Below, piece after piece: positions 34,751 through 44,103 of a DNA stretch of 64,000 nucleotides. The position numbers and the translations under genes were made by a program. The notes under the pieces were generated by a model, which had not been told where the DNA came from, ran no database searches, and was given only the letters and a program-made list of their open reading frames with translations. The first letter of the stretch is position 1, and every line of letters begins with the position of its first letter. Origin of the DNA: Geothrix paludis (GTDB taxonomy: Bacteria; Acidobacteriota; Holophagae; Holophagales; Holophagaceae); contig NZ_JAKZLC010000002.1 in NCBI RefSeq assembly GCF_022808815.1, positions 496,001-560,000 on the forward strand, in the 5' to 3' direction.

Positions 34751-35536
34751 TCAGCCCTCCGCTTCGCTGCCCGCCAGCCCCACGGGCGTGCGGTGGAGCT
34801 TCCAGCCGGCGAGGGCCCAGCAGAGGGCGCCGAAGGCCAGGAGGGCCAGGAGGGCCAGGGCGGGATGGGTCGTCACCTGTTCCTGGGCCAGCAGCTGCGG
34901 CGCCCCCACCTGGGCGGCGCGGCTGCCCGCCAGGCTCTCGATGTGGTGGGTGAAGGTGAGGCGCTGGAGGAAGGGTGGGAAGATCCGCACCAGCGGCTCC
35001 CAGAGAAAGAAGTAGAGGGCGCCCCAGAGGGTGCCGCGCTTGAAGAGCAGGCCCACCAGGGTCATGAGGGCCAGCTCGCCCCACCAGGCGCCCACCAGGG
35101 CCAGGATGCGGCCCGGCAGCAGGGCGGGGTCGCCTCCGACCAGTTGGAGGCCGAGGGCCCCGAGGACGAGCCAGGCGGCGCCCCAGGCGAACCAGGGCAG
35201 GCCCTTGCCCAGGGGCAGCGCCCAGGCGGGGGCGGGACGCACCAGCAGCAGGGGCAGGGTGCGCTGCTCCAGATCCTCGCGGATGCCCGCCGGGGCCGCC
35301 ACCAGGGCCATGATGGGCAGCATCATCTTCACCAGCCCCTCGTGGAAGATGCGGAGGGCCTCGCTGGGATCGGCGTCCAGCCCGCGGAGGCGGCTGATGG
35401 TGAAGATGAGGAGGCTGAGGCCCACCGGCGCCATGACCAGGGCCGCCAGCACCCAGCCCCGGCCTTGGAGCACGCGAGGCAGGTATCCCCGCGCCGTGGC
35501 ACGGATCGTCGCCAAGGGGGTCGGGATCCCGTTCAT
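34751..35536 (-). CDS. ABC-2 type transporter permease
   Basis: A 261-residue membrane protein with about six TM helices (e.g. VLAALVMAPVGLSLLIFTIS, MLPIMALVAAPAG, LALLALLAFGALCWALAGW). Its start overlaps the stop of the adjacent ATPase gene by 4 bases, so it pairs with that ATPase. Last gene of a four-gene export operon. Confidence 0.85.
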   Translation of the reverse strand: MNGIPTPLATIRATARGYLPRVLQGRGWVLAALVMAPVGLSLLIFTISRLRGLDADPSEALRIFHEGLVKMMLPIMALVAAPAGIREDLEQRTLPLLLVRPAPAWALPLGKGLPWFAWGAAWLVLGALGLQLVGGDPALLPGRILALVGAWWGELALMTLVGLLFKRGTLWGALYFFLWEPLVRIFPPFLQRLTFTHHIESLAGSRAAQVGAPQLLAQEQVTTHPALALLALLAFGALCWALAGWKLHRTPVGLAGSEAEG

Positions 35537-36453
35537 GCATGATCCTTGGTCAAGTACTGGAAGACCGCATCCAGGTTGAGATCCAGGGGATCCAGCGCCC
35601 GCAGCGGGATGCCGCCCTCGGCCGCGGCCTTCTGGAGGCGGGGCAGGATGTCGCGGGGCGAGCGCACCGAGATCACCACGGCGCCCTCCTCCATGCGCAG
35701 AGCCGCCAGCTCCGGCTGCTCCACGGCCCAGCGGGCCAGCACCTGGGCCTCGCCCGTGAGGCGCAGCTCCACGGGATGCCGGTCGAGGAGCTGGCGGATC
35801 TCCGTGACGGTGCCTTCCGCCAGCAGGCGGCCCCGGAACAGCAGCAGGATGCGGTCCGTGAGCTGGGCGATCTCGCCCAGGATGTGGCTCGACACCAGGA
35901 TGCGCGTGCCCGTCGCCGCGAGGTCCCGCAGCAGGGCCATGAGCGTGAGGCGGGCCTCGGGATCCAGGCCGTTGAACGGCTCGTCGAGGATGAGCAGCTC
36001 CGGCTCGTGCAGCAGGGCCTGGGCCAGGCGGATGCGCTGGCGCATGCCCTTGGACATGCGGGCGAAGGTGAGGTGGGCACGGTCGGCCATGCCCACCGTG
36101 GCGAGCGCGCGGGCCACGGCGGCCTTCAGCTCCGGGCCCGACAACCCCGACAGCTCGCCCATCATGCGCAGCCAGCGGTCTGCCCGGAGGCCCGTGGGCA
36201 GGCGGTCGCCCTCGGGCACCAGGCCCAGCCGCGCCAGCACGGCGGGGTTGCGGAAGGGGGCTGCACCGAAGACTTGCACCGCGCCGCCGGAGGGCGGCAG
36301 CAGGCCCGAGAGCAGCTGCAGCAGGGAGGACTTGCCGGCACCGTTGGGGCCCAGCAGGCCCGTGATGCCGCCGCCGTCCGGCAGCTCGAAGGTGGTGGGA
36401 CTGAGGCCCAGGATGGGGCCGTAGCGGAGGGAGGCGCGGTCGAGGGAAATCAT
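35533..36453 (-). CDS. ABC transporter ATP-binding protein (ABC-2 export)
   Basis: A 306-residue ATPase: Walker A GPNGAGKSS (about 35), signature MSKGMRQR, Walker B LLILDEPFNGLDP, then H-loop SSHIL. The C-terminal 80 residues form the extension common to CcmA/NatA-like exporters (ARWAVEQPELAALRMEEG). Its start overlaps the stop of the permease gene at 36453 by one base, and it pairs with the 34751 permease. Confidence 0.94.
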   Translation of the reverse strand: MISLDRASLRYGPILGLSPTTFELPDGGGITGLLGPNGAGKSSLLQLLSGLLPPSGGAVQVFGAAPFRNPAVLARLGLVPEGDRLPTGLRADRWLRMMGELSGLSGPELKAAVARALATVGMADRAHLTFARMSKGMRQRIRLAQALLHEPELLILDEPFNGLDPEARLTLMALLRDLAATGTRILVSSHILGEIAQLTDRILLLFRGRLLAEGTVTEIRQLLDRHPVELRLTGEAQVLARWAVEQPELAALRMEEGAVVISVRSPRDILPRLQKAAAEGGIPLRALDPLDLNLDAVFQYLTKDHA

Positions 36454-37313
36454 CAGATGACGGCCTCCGACGGCATGGTCCGCTTGGCGGCCACGAAGGT
36501 CCACAGGCCCACGTGGAAGGCCGTGCCGAGCAGTGCGGGACCCCAGCCCATCAGGGGGTGGGCCACGCCCACGAAGAGCTGGGGCCAAGTCTCCGCCAAC
36601 AGGATCGGATTGATGGCCTGCACGGCCGAGAAGCCTGTCAGTCCCTGGATCATGGAGGCCAGGGTGGCCGAGCCCAGCACCAGGCCCAGCACCCAGCCGA
36701 TGCCCGCCCGGGGCGTGGCGGCCATGCTGGAGGCGCCTGCGGCCAGGGTGCCCATGAGGACCGAGCTGATGGCCATGGCCGGCAGCAGCCGCAGGGGCGC
36801 CGTCACCCACACGGGGCCGCTGGCGCCGGCGAGGATCAGGGACATGAGCCAGGGCAGCAGGGCGAAGGGCAGGAGGATGGCGAAGGGCAGCGCCGAGGCG
36901 AAGCCCAGCTTGGCGAGCAGGTAGTCCCGGGGCGCGACAGGATGGGCATACATCAGGGGCCGCACGCGGTAGAGCGTATCCCGCGCCACGAGACCGCCGC
37001 CCACCAGGGCCACCAGGAACCAGAGCAGGTAGCTGGCGGGGTTCAGCAGGTCCGCCTGGAAGTCCGCACCCTGGGTGAGGATGGTCTTCGCGAAATCCTG
37101 CATGGGCCGGAAGGTCTGGTTGGTCTGGAGCAGGTGGTCCACGTAGATGCGGGCCACCTTCCACAGCAGCAGGAAGAGGAAGGTGAAGCCGAAGAAACGG
37201 CCGATCTTCTGGCGCCAGAGCCGGGTCAGGTCGAAGCGCGCGAGCACCAGGGCCGGCGGCTGGCCGTGGCTCAGGTCCGGCGCGGGCGGAAGGGTGGGGG
37301 CGTAGATCGGCAT
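36453..37313 (-). CDS. ABC-2 type transporter permease
   Basis: A 286-residue membrane protein with about six TM helices (FFGFTFLFLLLWKVARIYV, LWFLVALVGGGLVARD, FAILLPFALLPWLMSLIL). The AARDxxYR-like segment VARDTLYRVRPLMYAHPVA is typical for ABC-2 permeases that move to an intramembrane gene cluster. The gene lies 3 bases after the upstream ATPase. Confidence 0.86.
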   Translation of the reverse strand: MPIYAPTLPPAPDLSHGQPPALVLARFDLTRLWRQKIGRFFGFTFLFLLLWKVARIYVDHLLQTNQTFRPMQDFAKTILTQGADFQADLLNPASYLLWFLVALVGGGLVARDTLYRVRPLMYAHPVAPRDYLLAKLGFASALPFAILLPFALLPWLMSLILAGASGPVWVTAPLRLLPAMAISSVLMGTLAAGASSMAATPRAGIGWVLGLVLGSATLASMIQGLTGFSAVQAINPILLAETWPQLFVGVAHPLMGWGPALLGTAFHVGLWTFVAAKRTMPSEAVI

Positions 37314-37316
37314 GGC

Positions 37317-38240
37317 CTAGGCTCCCATCTGAGGATGCAGGGCGCGCAGAAGCACCTCATCCAGCCGGTCGTGGCGGGGCGTGAGCTGGATCAGCGTGGC
37401 GCCCTTCGCCTCGGCCCAGCGGAAGGCGGCCGTGGGATCGGCCTCCGCCAGCTCCAGGTCGTAGAGGCCGTTGCGGGCCTCCAGCACCGCTCCCAGCTCC
37501 GCCAAGGCGGCCTCCTGGTCGGCGTCGAGCGGATCGAGGAAGCGCAGCTCCACGCGCCGGGCCAGGGCCTTGCGCAGGCCCGCCATGGAGCCCGCGGCCT
37601 TGATCTGGCCCTGGTCGAGGATCACCAGCTGGTCCGCCACGCGCTCCACGTCGCCCAGCAGGTGGGAGGCCAGGATGACGCCGGTGCCCAGCTCCGCGTG
37701 GACGCGCAGCACCAGGTCCAGCATGCGGCGGCGGCCGTCGGGATCGAGGCCGTTGGTGGGCTCGTCCAGGAAGACCAGCTCCGGGCTGTGCACCAGGGCC
37801 TGGGCCAGCTTCACCCGCTGGCGCATGCCCGTGGAGTAGCCGCTGACGGGTCGGTAGCGGGCCTCGTCCAGGCCCACGAAGTAGAGCACCTCGTGGGCGC
37901 GGTCCCGGGCCGACTCTGGCGCCAGGCCGCTCAGCTCGCCCCAGAAAGCCACCTGCTCATAGGCCGAGGCGTCCTCGATGAGGGCGTCGTACTCGGGCAT
38001 GTAGCCGATGCGCGCCCGGAGCTTGGCGGCCTCGGGAGCGCCGAGGGCCACGCCCAGCACCGACCCGCCGCCGGCGGAGGGGCGCAGGAGGCCAAGGAGA
38101 GCCTTCAGCAGGGTGGACTTGCCGGCGCCGTTGGGGCCCAGCAGGCCCACGATGCCCTGGTCCAGGGTGAGGGTCAGCCCCTTCAGGGCGGGCGCCGCCG
38201 CGGCGGCGTAGCGCACTTCCAGGTTCTCGAAGGCGATCAA
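37317..38240 (-). CDS. ABC transporter ATP-binding protein (ABC-2 export)
   Basis: A 307-residue ATPase with Walker A GPNGAGKST, signature YSTGMRQRV, Walker B LVFLDEPTNGLDP and ASHLL H-loop. The start is taken as TTG at 38240, because GGAGG lies 6 bases upstream and the family N-terminus LIAFENLEVRYAAA begins there. The frame is open to an ATG at 38330, but the added residues are Pro/Ser-rich. First gene of a two-pair exporter operon with its own permease next. Confidence 0.92.
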   Translation of the reverse strand: MIAFENLEVRYAAAAAPALKGLTLTLDQGIVGLLGPNGAGKSTLLKALLGLLRPSAGGGSVLGVALGAPEAAKLRARIGYMPEYDALIEDASAYEQVAFWGELSGLAPESARDRAHEVLYFVGLDEARYRPVSGYSTGMRQRVKLAQALVHSPELVFLDEPTNGLDPDGRRRMLDLVLRVHAELGTGVILASHLLGDVERVADQLVILDQGQIKAAGSMAGLRKALARRVELRFLDPLDADQEAALAELGAVLEARNGLYDLELAEADPTAAFRWAEAKGATLIQLTPRHDRLDEVLLRALHPQMGA

Positions 38241-38412
38241 CGGGGCCTCCAGGGGATGGTCACGGCTGCTCCAGGATGTGGCGGCTACGGGAGGCGGAGG
38301 GGAATGGATTAGGCCGGTGCGGGCGGGCACGGAATGGGGCGCGGAATGGATTGTTCAATGAAAGCGACTTAGGCTGGACGGAATCATCCTCCCACCGCCC
38401 GAGGGCTTTAGC

Positions 38413-39627
38413 ATGCAACTCCTGGACTGGCCATTCCTTGACGCCCTGCAGGCGGGAGCGCTGGCGACCCTCTTCGTGGGCTTCGGCCTGGATGCCCTGG
38501 CCCGGCGGGATCGGATGATGGGCTGGATGGCCCTCACCTGCCTGCTGGTGGGCATCCGGCACGGGGTGCTGGCCCTCGGCACCATGCCGGCCTGGAATCC
38601 GGACCTGGTGGACCGCATCCAGAGCCTGCTGGTGGCCGTCGGATTCATCACCCTCTGCGCGGCCCTGGTGAACCTGTTCCCGCGGCACTTCCCGCGGCGA
38701 TTCCCCGAGTGGATCGCCCTGGGCATGATCCCCAACTACATCCGCAACCTCCTCCTGACCCACCCGAGCCAGGCGGAGGTGTGGGCCCACGGTCTCTACG
38801 ACCTCACCTTCCTCCTGGGCTGCGGGTTCATCGTCTATTGGTCCCTGCGGGCCCGGCAGGACGGCGACCCCATGGGGCGGCGGCTGTTCTTCGCCTTTTT
38901 CGCCCTCACCGTCCCGGTGGTGGTGGAGATCGCCGCCCAGAGCCTCTTCGGGATCAAGATCCGGCTGTCCGGCTTCAGCCTCGTGATCCTGGCCATGGCC
39001 ATCGGCACCTCCTGGCAGTGGCTCGTGGTGCGGGACATGGAATCCCGCGTCCAGCGGGCCGAGACCGAGGTCGAGATCTGGCGCAGCCTCGTGCCGGGCA
39101 ACGCCTTCCGGACCGACCGGCCCTCCGCGCTGATGGAAGGGCTCTTCGGAAGCGGGTGGGCGGACCGCGTGCGCGAGAATCCCGAAGCGCCCCTGGTGGC
39201 CCTGGACGGCGCCTCCTACCGCCTGCGGACCCGCCTCCTCCGCCACCCCGAGCGGCTGGGCTGGTACGAGCGCGAGGGCGGCACCCAGCCGGGCACCCGG
39301 GGCTTCCTGGCCGGATGGACGGTGGCCCTGGGCATGGACGACCCCGAGGCCAGCGCCCGGATCCAGGAATGGCTTCACAGCTGGGGCGCCGATGTGCATC
39401 TGTGGGGCACCGTGCCCCCTCGGGAGGGCCCCTATCCCAGCGTCCTCATCTGGGCGCGGGAACCCAGCATCCTGGCCGTGTGGCGGGAGGACGACCTGCT
39501 GCGCCGGCGCCCCCGATGGATCCAACTGGGCGGCCCCATCACCGCGGGCCCCCATGTCCGGCTGGACCTGGGCCTGGATGCCGCGGGCCTACGGGAGGCC
39601 CTCCGCGAGCTGCTCTCCCGGCACTGA
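38413..39627 (+). CDS. Seven-TM membrane protein of unknown function
   Basis: A 404-residue protein that I do not recognise. Seven TM helices fill about residues 8-205 (e.g. MMGWMALTCLLVGIRHGVLAL, LYDLTFLLGCGFIVYWSL, LFFAFFALTVPVVVEIAA), followed by a 200-residue cytoplasmic domain with no clear motif (WADRVRENPEAPLVALDG, then IQLGGPITAGPHVRLDLGLD). The layout resembles 7TM receptor proteins, but no kinase, GGDEF or HTH is visible. It is divergent from the ABC operon and 48 bases upstream of dnaE on the same strand. Confidence 0.75.
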   Translation: MQLLDWPFLDALQAGALATLFVGFGLDALARRDRMMGWMALTCLLVGIRHGVLALGTMPAWNPDLVDRIQSLLVAVGFITLCAALVNLFPRHFPRRFPEWIALGMIPNYIRNLLLTHPSQAEVWAHGLYDLTFLLGCGFIVYWSLRARQDGDPMGRRLFFAFFALTVPVVVEIAAQSLFGIKIRLSGFSLVILAMAIGTSWQWLVVRDMESRVQRAETEVEIWRSLVPGNAFRTDRPSALMEGLFGSGWADRVRENPEAPLVALDGASYRLRTRLLRHPERLGWYEREGGTQPGTRGFLAGWTVALGMDDPEASARIQEWLHSWGADVHLWGTVPPREGPYPSVLIWAREPSILAVWREDDLLRRRPRWIQLGGPITAGPHVRLDLGLDAAGLREALRELLSRH

Positions 39628-39675
39628 GCCTGCGGCACTTGCCCGGGAACGCGGGTTCCGTCGGAGAATGGGGGC

Positions 39676-42600
39676 ATGAGCTTCGCCCATCTCCACCTGC
39701 ATACCGAGCACTCGCTGCTCGACGGCCTGACCCGCATCCCTGATCTGGTGAAGAAGTGCCGGGCCTCGGGCATGCCCGCCGTGGCCGTCACGGACCACGG
39801 GAACATGTTCGGCATGATGAAGCTCTTCGACGCCTGCGAGAAGACGAAGGACGCCGAGGGCAACTGGGCCGTGAAGCCCATTCTCGGCTGCGAAGTCTAC
39901 GTGGCCCCCAAGACCCGCTTCGACCGGAAGCTGGAGGCCAAGAACCTCACGGGCGAGGAGGGCCTGGAGGACTGCGTGGATCCCAGTGGCAGCCGCGACG
40001 CAGGCTACCACCTGGTGCTGCTGGCCAAGAACCCGAAGGGCTTCGCCAACCTCTCCAAGCTGGTGTCAGCGGGCTTCACCGAGGGCTTCTACTACAAGCC
40101 CCGCATCGACAAGGACATCCTCCGGGAGCACAGCGAGGGCCTCATCGCGCTCTCCGCGTGCCTGGGCGGCGAGGTGCAGGCCCGCATCCTCCAGAACCGC
40201 CTGGACCAGGCCGAGCGCGTGGCCCGCGACTTCCGTGACGTCTTCGGCGATGACTTCTACCTGGAGATCCAGGACCAGGGCTTCGACAAGGAGAAGGAGA
40301 TCATTCCCTTCCAGCAGCAGCTCGCGGAGCGGCTGGGCATCCCGCTGGTGGCCACCAACGACGCCCACTACCTCAACCACGAGGACTCCGACCTGCACGA
40401 CACGCTGCTATGCATCGGCACGAAGACCACCAAGGCCAAGGAGAAGCGCATGCGCTTCTCCACCGACCAGTTCTTCGTGAAGACGCCCGAGGAGATGCGC
40501 GCCGTCTTCCCCGATCACCCGGAGTATCTGGAGCGCACCCTGGAGATCGCCGCCAAGGTGGACCTGTTCCCCATCACGCGGAAGCCCGTCACACCCCAGT
40601 TCCCCGTGCCCGACGGCTACGACCTGGAGTCCTACTTCGTCCATGTGGCCAAGGAGACCTTCGAGGCACGCATGGCCGAGTGCCGCCCGCGCTGGCAGGC
40701 CGGCACGCTGAAGCACCCCGAGGAGAAGTACCGCGAGCGCCTGGCCTTCGAGCTGGACATGATCCTCAAGATGGGCTTCCCGGGCTACTTCCTACTGGTC
40801 TGGGACTTCATCCGCAAGGCCCGGGAGATGGGCGTGCCCGTGGGCCCGGGCCGCGGTTCCGCGGCGGGAAGCATCGTGGCGTGGTCCATGAAGATCACGG
40901 ACATCGATCCCATGCAATACGATCTGCTCTTCGAACGCTTCCTCAACCCCGAGCGCGTCTCCATGCCCGACGTGGACATCGACTTCTGCCGCGACGGCCG
41001 CCAGCGGGTCATCGACTACGTCACCGAGAAGTACGGCCAGGACAAGGTCAGCAACATCGTCACCATCAACCAGCTCAAGACCAAGGCCGTCATCAAGGAC
41101 GTGGCGCGAGTCTTCGAGAAAGACTTCGCCTTCGCCAACAACCTCACCAAGCTGGTGCCCCAGGAGCCCGGCAAGCCCATCACCGTGGGCGAGGCGCTGG
41201 AGAAGAGCGACAAGCTCCGCGAGCTGTACGAGAGCGATCCCGAGGTGAAGAACATCCTCGATATCTCCGCCAAGCTGGAGGGCCTGGCCCGCAACACCGG
41301 GGTCCACGCGGCGGGCGTCATCATCGCGCCCGACGAGCTGACGCAGTTCGCGCCGCTCAGCATGGACAAGGACAAGAAGGTGATGGTGCAGTACACCATG
41401 ACCGAGGCCGAGCGCGCGGGCCTGCTGAAGATGGACTTCCTGGGCCTGGAAACACTCACCCAGATCGCCAAGACCCAGGAGGTCATCGCCCGGCGCCACG
41501 GCGCGCCCAAGGACATGACCAGCATCCGCACCTTCGACGACAAGAAGACCTTCGAGCTCTTCGCCGCCGGGGACACGGACGGCGTCTTCCAGTTCGAGTC
41601 CGGCGGCATGAAGCAGCTGCTCCGCCAGCTCGGCCCCGACCGCTTCGACGACCTCATCGCGCTCAACGCCCTCTTCCGCCCGGGCCCGCTGGGCGCGGGC
41701 ATGGGCACCACGTACGTGGAGCGCCGTCACGGCCGGGAGCCCGTGACCTACATGTTCCCGGATCTGGAGCCCATCCTCTCCCCGACCTACGGCGTGATCC
41801 TCTACCAGGAACAGGTCATGCAGATCGCCAGCCTCGTGGCCGGGTACTCCCTGGGCGAGGCGGACATGCTGCGCCGCGCCATGGGCAAGAAGGACAAGGA
41901 GAAGATGGCGAAGGAGAAGACCAAGTTCATCGAGCGGGGAGCCTCCCGCGGCTACGACAAGGCCAGGGTCGCGGAGATGTTCGACCTCATCGAGTACTTC
42001 GCCGGCTACGGGTTCAACAAGAGCCATAGCGCGGCCTATGCCATGGTGGCCTACGAGACCGCCTACCTGAAGGCCAACTACCCCGTGGAGTTCATGGCGG
42101 GCCTTCTCTCCACCAAGTCCGGCCGCACGGACGACGTGGCCAAGTACGTGCAGAACTGCCGGGAGCGCGGCATCGAGGTGCTGGGGCCCGACATCAACCA
42201 GTCGGCGCTCGATTTCACGGCGACCAGTGACCGGCAAATCCGGTTCGGATTCGCCGCGGTGAAAGGATTGGGAGAGGCTGCCTTGCAGGCCATCCTCGAA
42301 GCGCGCGAGGCCGAGGGCGGCTTCAAGGACCTCTTCCACGCGCTGAAGAGCACGGACCTCCAGAAGGCCAACCGCAAGGTGTGGGAGTCCCTCATCAAGG
42401 CCGGGGCCTTCGACAGCCTGGAGCCCAACCGGGCGGCGCTGGTCCAGGGCCTGCCGGACGCCATCTCCGCGGCCTCCCGCGGCACCGGCGACACGGGCAT
42501 GACCAGCCTCTTCGACGACGCGGAGATGGCCACCCTCAGCGAGGACTGGCGCGTGCCCGAGGGCATCGAGCCCTGGGATCGCCGCACCCGCTTGGCCGCG

Positions 42601-43311
42601 GAGCGCGAGGTGCTGGGCCTCTTCGTCAGCGGCCATCCCCTCGAGGAGTTCGCCGACGCCATCCAGGTGCACACGCACGGCACCTTGGCCAAGATCCTGG
42701 AGGACGTGGCCGCCGGGCGGCTGCGGGACCGCGGCGAGGTGACGCTGGGCGCCATGGTCAGCACCGTGGCCTTCAAGACCAACCAGAAGGGCGAACCCTG
42801 GGCCATCCTCCAGGTGGAGGACCTGGCCGGGAAGATGGAAGTGCTGCTCATGGCCAGCAAGTGGGATCCCCTCACCAAGAAGGCCACGCTCCGCCCCTTC
42901 GAGCGCTACCGGCACCTGGCGGTGCCCGAGGCCATGTTGCGCATCACGGGCGAGCTGCGGGTGGAGACCCTCCAAGCCAACGGCAATGGCAACGGAAACG
43001 GGGAAGCCGAGGAGGAAGAGGAGCAGACCGTGGTGAAGGTCTTCGCCACGGTGCTGGAGCCGCTGGAGTCCTTCCAGGGCCAGGGCTTCACGGGGGCCCT
43101 GGTACGCCTGCCCGTGGGCGAGTGCCCGCCCCGCCTGGAATCGATCCTCAAGGATTACCGGGGCGACCTGCCCGTGACCTTCGAATACCGCTCGAAGGAG
43201 GGCCTGGTGGCCCGCGTCCGGGCCGGCCGGGACCTGCGCCTCAAGCACGACCCCGACCTGGCGGAACGGCTCGCCAAGGATACGGGCTGCACCCTCACCT
43301 GGACCTACTGA
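39676..43311 (+). CDS. dnaE: DNA polymerase III alpha subunit
   Basis: A 1211-residue replicative polymerase, somewhat longer than the usual 1160. The N-terminal PHP domain begins HLHLHTEHSLLDG (about 5-17) with VTDHGNMFG. The catalytic palm has Asp432 and Asp434 in PDVDIDF. Later segments are VPVGPGRGSAAGSIV (nucleotide binding), the HhH region and a C-terminal OB fold (GEVTLGAMVSTV, about 1018) ending with a tau/beta-binding tail. A short Asn/Gly/Glu-rich insert (NGNGNGNGEAEEEEEQ, about 1103) is an oddity in the C-terminal part. It is followed by two atypical regulator genes. Confidence 0.97.
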   Translation: MSFAHLHLHTEHSLLDGLTRIPDLVKKCRASGMPAVAVTDHGNMFGMMKLFDACEKTKDAEGNWAVKPILGCEVYVAPKTRFDRKLEAKNLTGEEGLEDCVDPSGSRDAGYHLVLLAKNPKGFANLSKLVSAGFTEGFYYKPRIDKDILREHSEGLIALSACLGGEVQARILQNRLDQAERVARDFRDVFGDDFYLEIQDQGFDKEKEIIPFQQQLAERLGIPLVATNDAHYLNHEDSDLHDTLLCIGTKTTKAKEKRMRFSTDQFFVKTPEEMRAVFPDHPEYLERTLEIAAKVDLFPITRKPVTPQFPVPDGYDLESYFVHVAKETFEARMAECRPRWQAGTLKHPEEKYRERLAFELDMILKMGFPGYFLLVWDFIRKAREMGVPVGPGRGSAAGSIVAWSMKITDIDPMQYDLLFERFLNPERVSMPDVDIDFCRDGRQRVIDYVTEKYGQDKVSNIVTINQLKTKAVIKDVARVFEKDFAFANNLTKLVPQEPGKPITVGEALEKSDKLRELYESDPEVKNILDISAKLEGLARNTGVHAAGVIIAPDELTQFAPLSMDKDKKVMVQYTMTEAERAGLLKMDFLGLETLTQIAKTQEVIARRHGAPKDMTSIRTFDDKKTFELFAAGDTDGVFQFESGGMKQLLRQLGPDRFDDLIALNALFRPGPLGAGMGTTYVERRHGREPVTYMFPDLEPILSPTYGVILYQEQVMQIASLVAGYSLGEADMLRRAMGKKDKEKMAKEKTKFIERGASRGYDKARVAEMFDLIEYFAGYGFNKSHSAAYAMVAYETAYLKANYPVEFMAGLLSTKSGRTDDVAKYVQNCRERGIEVLGPDINQSALDFTATSDRQIRFGFAAVKGLGEAALQAILEAREAEGGFKDLFHALKSTDLQKANRKVWESLIKAGAFDSLEPNRAALVQGLPDAISAASRGTGDTGMTSLFDDAEMATLSEDWRVPEGIEPWDRRTRLAAEREVLGLFVSGHPLEEFADAIQVHTHGTLAKILEDVAAGRLRDRGEVTLGAMVSTVAFKTNQKGEPWAILQVEDLAGKMEVLLMASKWDPLTKKATLRPFERYRHLAVPEAMLRITGELRVETLQANGNGNGNGEAEEEEEQTVVKVFATVLEPLESFQGQGFTGALVRLPVGECPPRLESILKDYRGDLPVTFEYRSKEGLVARVRAGRDLRLKHDPDLAERLAKDTGCTLTWTY

Positions 43312-43339
43312 TGCCCGGAACCCCGGACACGGAGTCCCC

Positions 43340-44059
43340 GTGATCCCCCTCTTCCTGCTGCCCGGCTTCGGCCACTGGGGCGCCCACCTGGAGGCCCTCC
43401 TGGCCCGGCCCGAGGGCTTGTGGATCCACGGCCCGGCGGGATCGGGGGTCTCGACGATTGCGGCAGAATTTGCCCTTCGTCGTAACCGGTCCAGGTTCGA
43501 AGCCGGTTCGGTGGAGGAAGGCGCCGCCTGGACCGCCACCCACCCCGGCGGCGTGGTGGCGGCCCGGGGTCCGATGCCCGCCGGGTTGAATTGCCTGGAG
43601 TTGCGCCTTCCCGCCCTGGACGAGGATCCCGACTGCCTTCCGGGGTTGCTGGCGGCCCTGGCGGAGGAGGAGGGCGTCCCCGCGCCTTGGCCCCCGGCCC
43701 TGGGAGCCCTGCCCTGCCCCGGCAACCTCCGGGAGCTCCGCAACCGGATGCTGCGCTGGAAGCTCCTGGGCCAGCTGCCGGAGCCCGAGCCGGCCGGCCC
43801 GCCCCGCTTCGAGGCCGAGGACCTGGCCACGAACCTGCACGACCTGGAACGCTTCCTCCTGCACCGGGCCCTGCGCCGGGCCTACGGTAACCGCGTGGAG
43901 ACCGCCCTCCGCCTGGGCGTGAGCCGCCGCCAGCTCTACCTCCTCATCCGCCGCCACGGGGATCCGGTCCGGGGCGAGGCGGCCTCCGGGGACCTGCCCC
44001 AGCGGATGAAGCGGCGCAGATCGGCACAAAACTCCAGTCCAGAGTCCGGCGCCCGATAA
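43340..44059 (+). CDS. Vestigial NtrC-like protein (short, Fis-type HTH)
   Basis: A 239-residue protein starting with GTG (GGAG 5 bases upstream). It has a P-loop-like GPAGSGVST (about 33-41) in which the essential Lys is Val, no GAFTGA loop and no clear Walker B. It retains a GNLRELRNRMLRWKLLG segment resembling the sigma-54 activator GNVRELEN motif, and a C-terminal Fis-type HTH (DLERFLLHRALRRAYGNRVETALRLGVSRRQLY). It looks like an enhancer-binding protein with its ATPase core stripped down; it probably binds DNA without activating sigma-54. It sits between dnaE and another degenerate NtrC-like gene. Confidence 0.68.
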   Translation: MIPLFLLPGFGHWGAHLEALLARPEGLWIHGPAGSGVSTIAAEFALRRNRSRFEAGSVEEGAAWTATHPGGVVAARGPMPAGLNCLELRLPALDEDPDCLPGLLAALAEEEGVPAPWPPALGALPCPGNLRELRNRMLRWKLLGQLPEPEPAGPPRFEAEDLATNLHDLERFLLHRALRRAYGNRVETALRLGVSRRQLYLLIRRHGDPVRGEAASGDLPQRMKRRRSAQNSSPESGAR

Positions 44060-44103
44060 CGGGGAGGTGCGGCCGGTCGGCTGCGGCTTGGATGTAATGG
44101 ACC

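Noticed and set aside
40792-43830. 1012-codon open frame antisense to dnaE
   Set aside because: Shadow of the dnaE codon bias; no ribosome site and no family features.
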